In this document: piece after piece, positions 63,230 through 64,000 of the stretch
How the letters are laid out: every line of letters begins with the position of its first letter
How positions within the stretch are numbered: position 1 is the first letter of the stretch
Notes under the pieces: model-generated
The model's database searches: none
Seen by the model: only the letters and a program-made list of their open reading frames with translations
What the model was told of the DNA's origin: nothing
Assembly (NCBI GenBank): GCA_024278855.1
Contig: JAJRSJ010000009.1
Span: 1 to 64,000, forward strand
Direction of reading: 5' to 3'
DNA: 64,000 nt
Source: Alphaproteobacteria bacterium
GTDB taxonomy: Bacteria; Pseudomonadota; Alphaproteobacteria; Caulobacterales; Maricaulaceae
Program-made: the position numbers and the translations under genes

Positions 63230-64000
63230 ATGGCTAAAGTCATTGGTATTGATCTGGGAACCACCAATTCCTGTGTCGCAGTTATGGACGGCGACAAACC
63301 CCGCGTTATTGAGAACGCCGAAGGGCAGCGCACAACACCTTCCGTTGTCGCATTTACAGACGGCGGCGAACGCTTAGTTGGTCAACCCGCCAGACGTCAG
63401 GCTGTCACCAACCCCGAGCATACATATTTCGCCGTCAAGCGGCTCATCGGTCGTCCGTTCACGGACCCACTGGTTAAGAAGGACGCTAAATTGGTGCCTT
63501 ATGATATTGTCAAAGGTAAAACCGGCGATGCATTTATCAAAGGCCGCGACAAAAACTTTTCCCCTGCGGAAATCTCTGCGGTTATTTTGCAAAAAATGAA
63601 AGAAACGGCAGAGGCTTTTCTGGACGAGAAAGTCACCCAAGCCGTGATCACCGTACCCGCCTACTTTAACGACGCCCAGCGCCAAGCCACCAAAGACGCC
63701 GGTAAAATCGCTGGCCTCGAAGTATTGCGCATCATCAACGAACCAACTGCTGCGGCGCTAGCTTACGGTATGGACAAGGAAGACGGTAAAACCATCGCGG
63801 TTTACGATTTGGGCGGTGGTACATTTGATGTGTCTATTCTTGAAATCGGCGACGGTGTGTTTGAAGTTAAAGCCACCAACGGCGATACATTCCTCGGCGG
63901 TGAAGACTTCGACATGCGTATTGTCGAGTATTTCTCAGATGAGTTCAAAAAAGAAAACGGCATTGATTTAAAATCAGACAAATTGGCCCTGCAACGTCTT
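63230..64000 (+). CDS. dnaK: Molecular chaperone DnaK, N-terminal part (runs off the window)
   Basis: The first 257 residues are present. The start at 63230 follows AAAGGAG. The ATPase domain shows [16 protein letters not shown], the loop [19 protein letters not shown] (as [19 protein letters not shown]) and [13 protein letters not shown]. It is preceded by a heat-shock-type promoter. The substrate-binding domain lies beyond the window edge. Confidence 0.97.
   Translation, partial: MAKVIGIDLGTTNSCVAVMDGDKPRVIENAEGQRTTPSVVAFTDGGERLVGQPARRQAVTNPEHTYFAVKRLIGRPFTDPLVKKDAKLVPYDIVKGKTGDAFIKGRDKNFSPAEISAVILQKMKETAEAFLDEKVTQAVITVPAYFNDAQRQATKDAGKIAGLEVLRIINEPTAAALAYGMDKEDGKTIAVYDLGGGTFDVSILEIGDGVFEVKATNGDTFLGGEDFDMRIVEYFSDEFKKENGIDLKSDKLALQRL

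Noticed and set aside
1-64000. CRISPR array
   Set aside because: No series of regularly spaced direct repeats was found; repeats present are inverted or paired.

Overview
The window looks like the chromosome of an alphaproteobacterium of medium GC content. The evidence is the linked block trpS-murJ-glnD-mutS, a RegB/RegA redox pair divergent from a SenC/Sco gene, def-fmt-truA, yajC-secD-secF and a Fis-type RegA C-terminus. The gene set (DUF6502, twin-TM protein with an adenosyltransferase, nickel SOD) suggests a marine Caulobacterales/Maricaulales-like lineage. That placement is inference.

Layout. Positions 1-5900 are an accessory island. It holds a 5'-truncated RHS toxin fragment with a probable immunity gene, an eroded IS3-family element, a complete 2,404-bp transposon (2781-5184) with perfect 19-bp terminal repeats and 8-bp target duplications, and an orphan SUKH/SMI1-type immunity gene. 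The transposon carries a ClpP-fold serine protease (SDH type) and two small genes beside an IS1-like DDE transposase. Positions 6223-18230 are chromosomal: queG, a TPR protein, a flavoprotein, a PAS histidine kinase broken by an amber codon, regA, regB, senC, an SDR and a large secreted DUF305/LVIVD protein. Positions 18297-21968 hold AdaA and Ogt alkylation-repair genes separated by a cassette of an EcoRI-type adenine methylase and a DUF262-HNH nuclease; the nuclease has an in-frame TGA. Positions 21975-30681 hold a lipoprotein, the membrane and soluble pyrophosphatases, a repeat-rich gap with a possible structured RNA, def-fmt-truA and two envelope-type genes. Positions 30918-34808 hold a barrel protein, an Arg-rich secreted protein, two M48 lipoproteins and a copper chaperone. 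Positions 34810-48426 hold trpS, murJ, glnD, mutS, AmpG-like, PAS-REC, MATE and two thioesterases.

Positions 48617-53851 carry a twin-TM protein, a cobalamin adenosyltransferase and etfBA. A MITE-like element, REP-type repeats and a BlaI/BlaR1-like pair with clear operator repeats lie between the adenosyltransferase and etfB. etfA is interrupted by a single amber codon at a position normally occupied by Gln. The right end has DoxX, a prolyl oligopeptidase, a LysM protein, yajC, a SecD-derived mini-gene, secD, secF, a nickel superoxide dismutase with its maturation protease, alkB, and the start of dnaK behind a heat-shock-type promoter.

The most notable items are the protease-carrying transposon, the mini-SecD between yajC and secD, and three otherwise intact genes each broken by one in-frame stop. 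TAG also ends many intact genes here, so general codon reassignment is unlikely.
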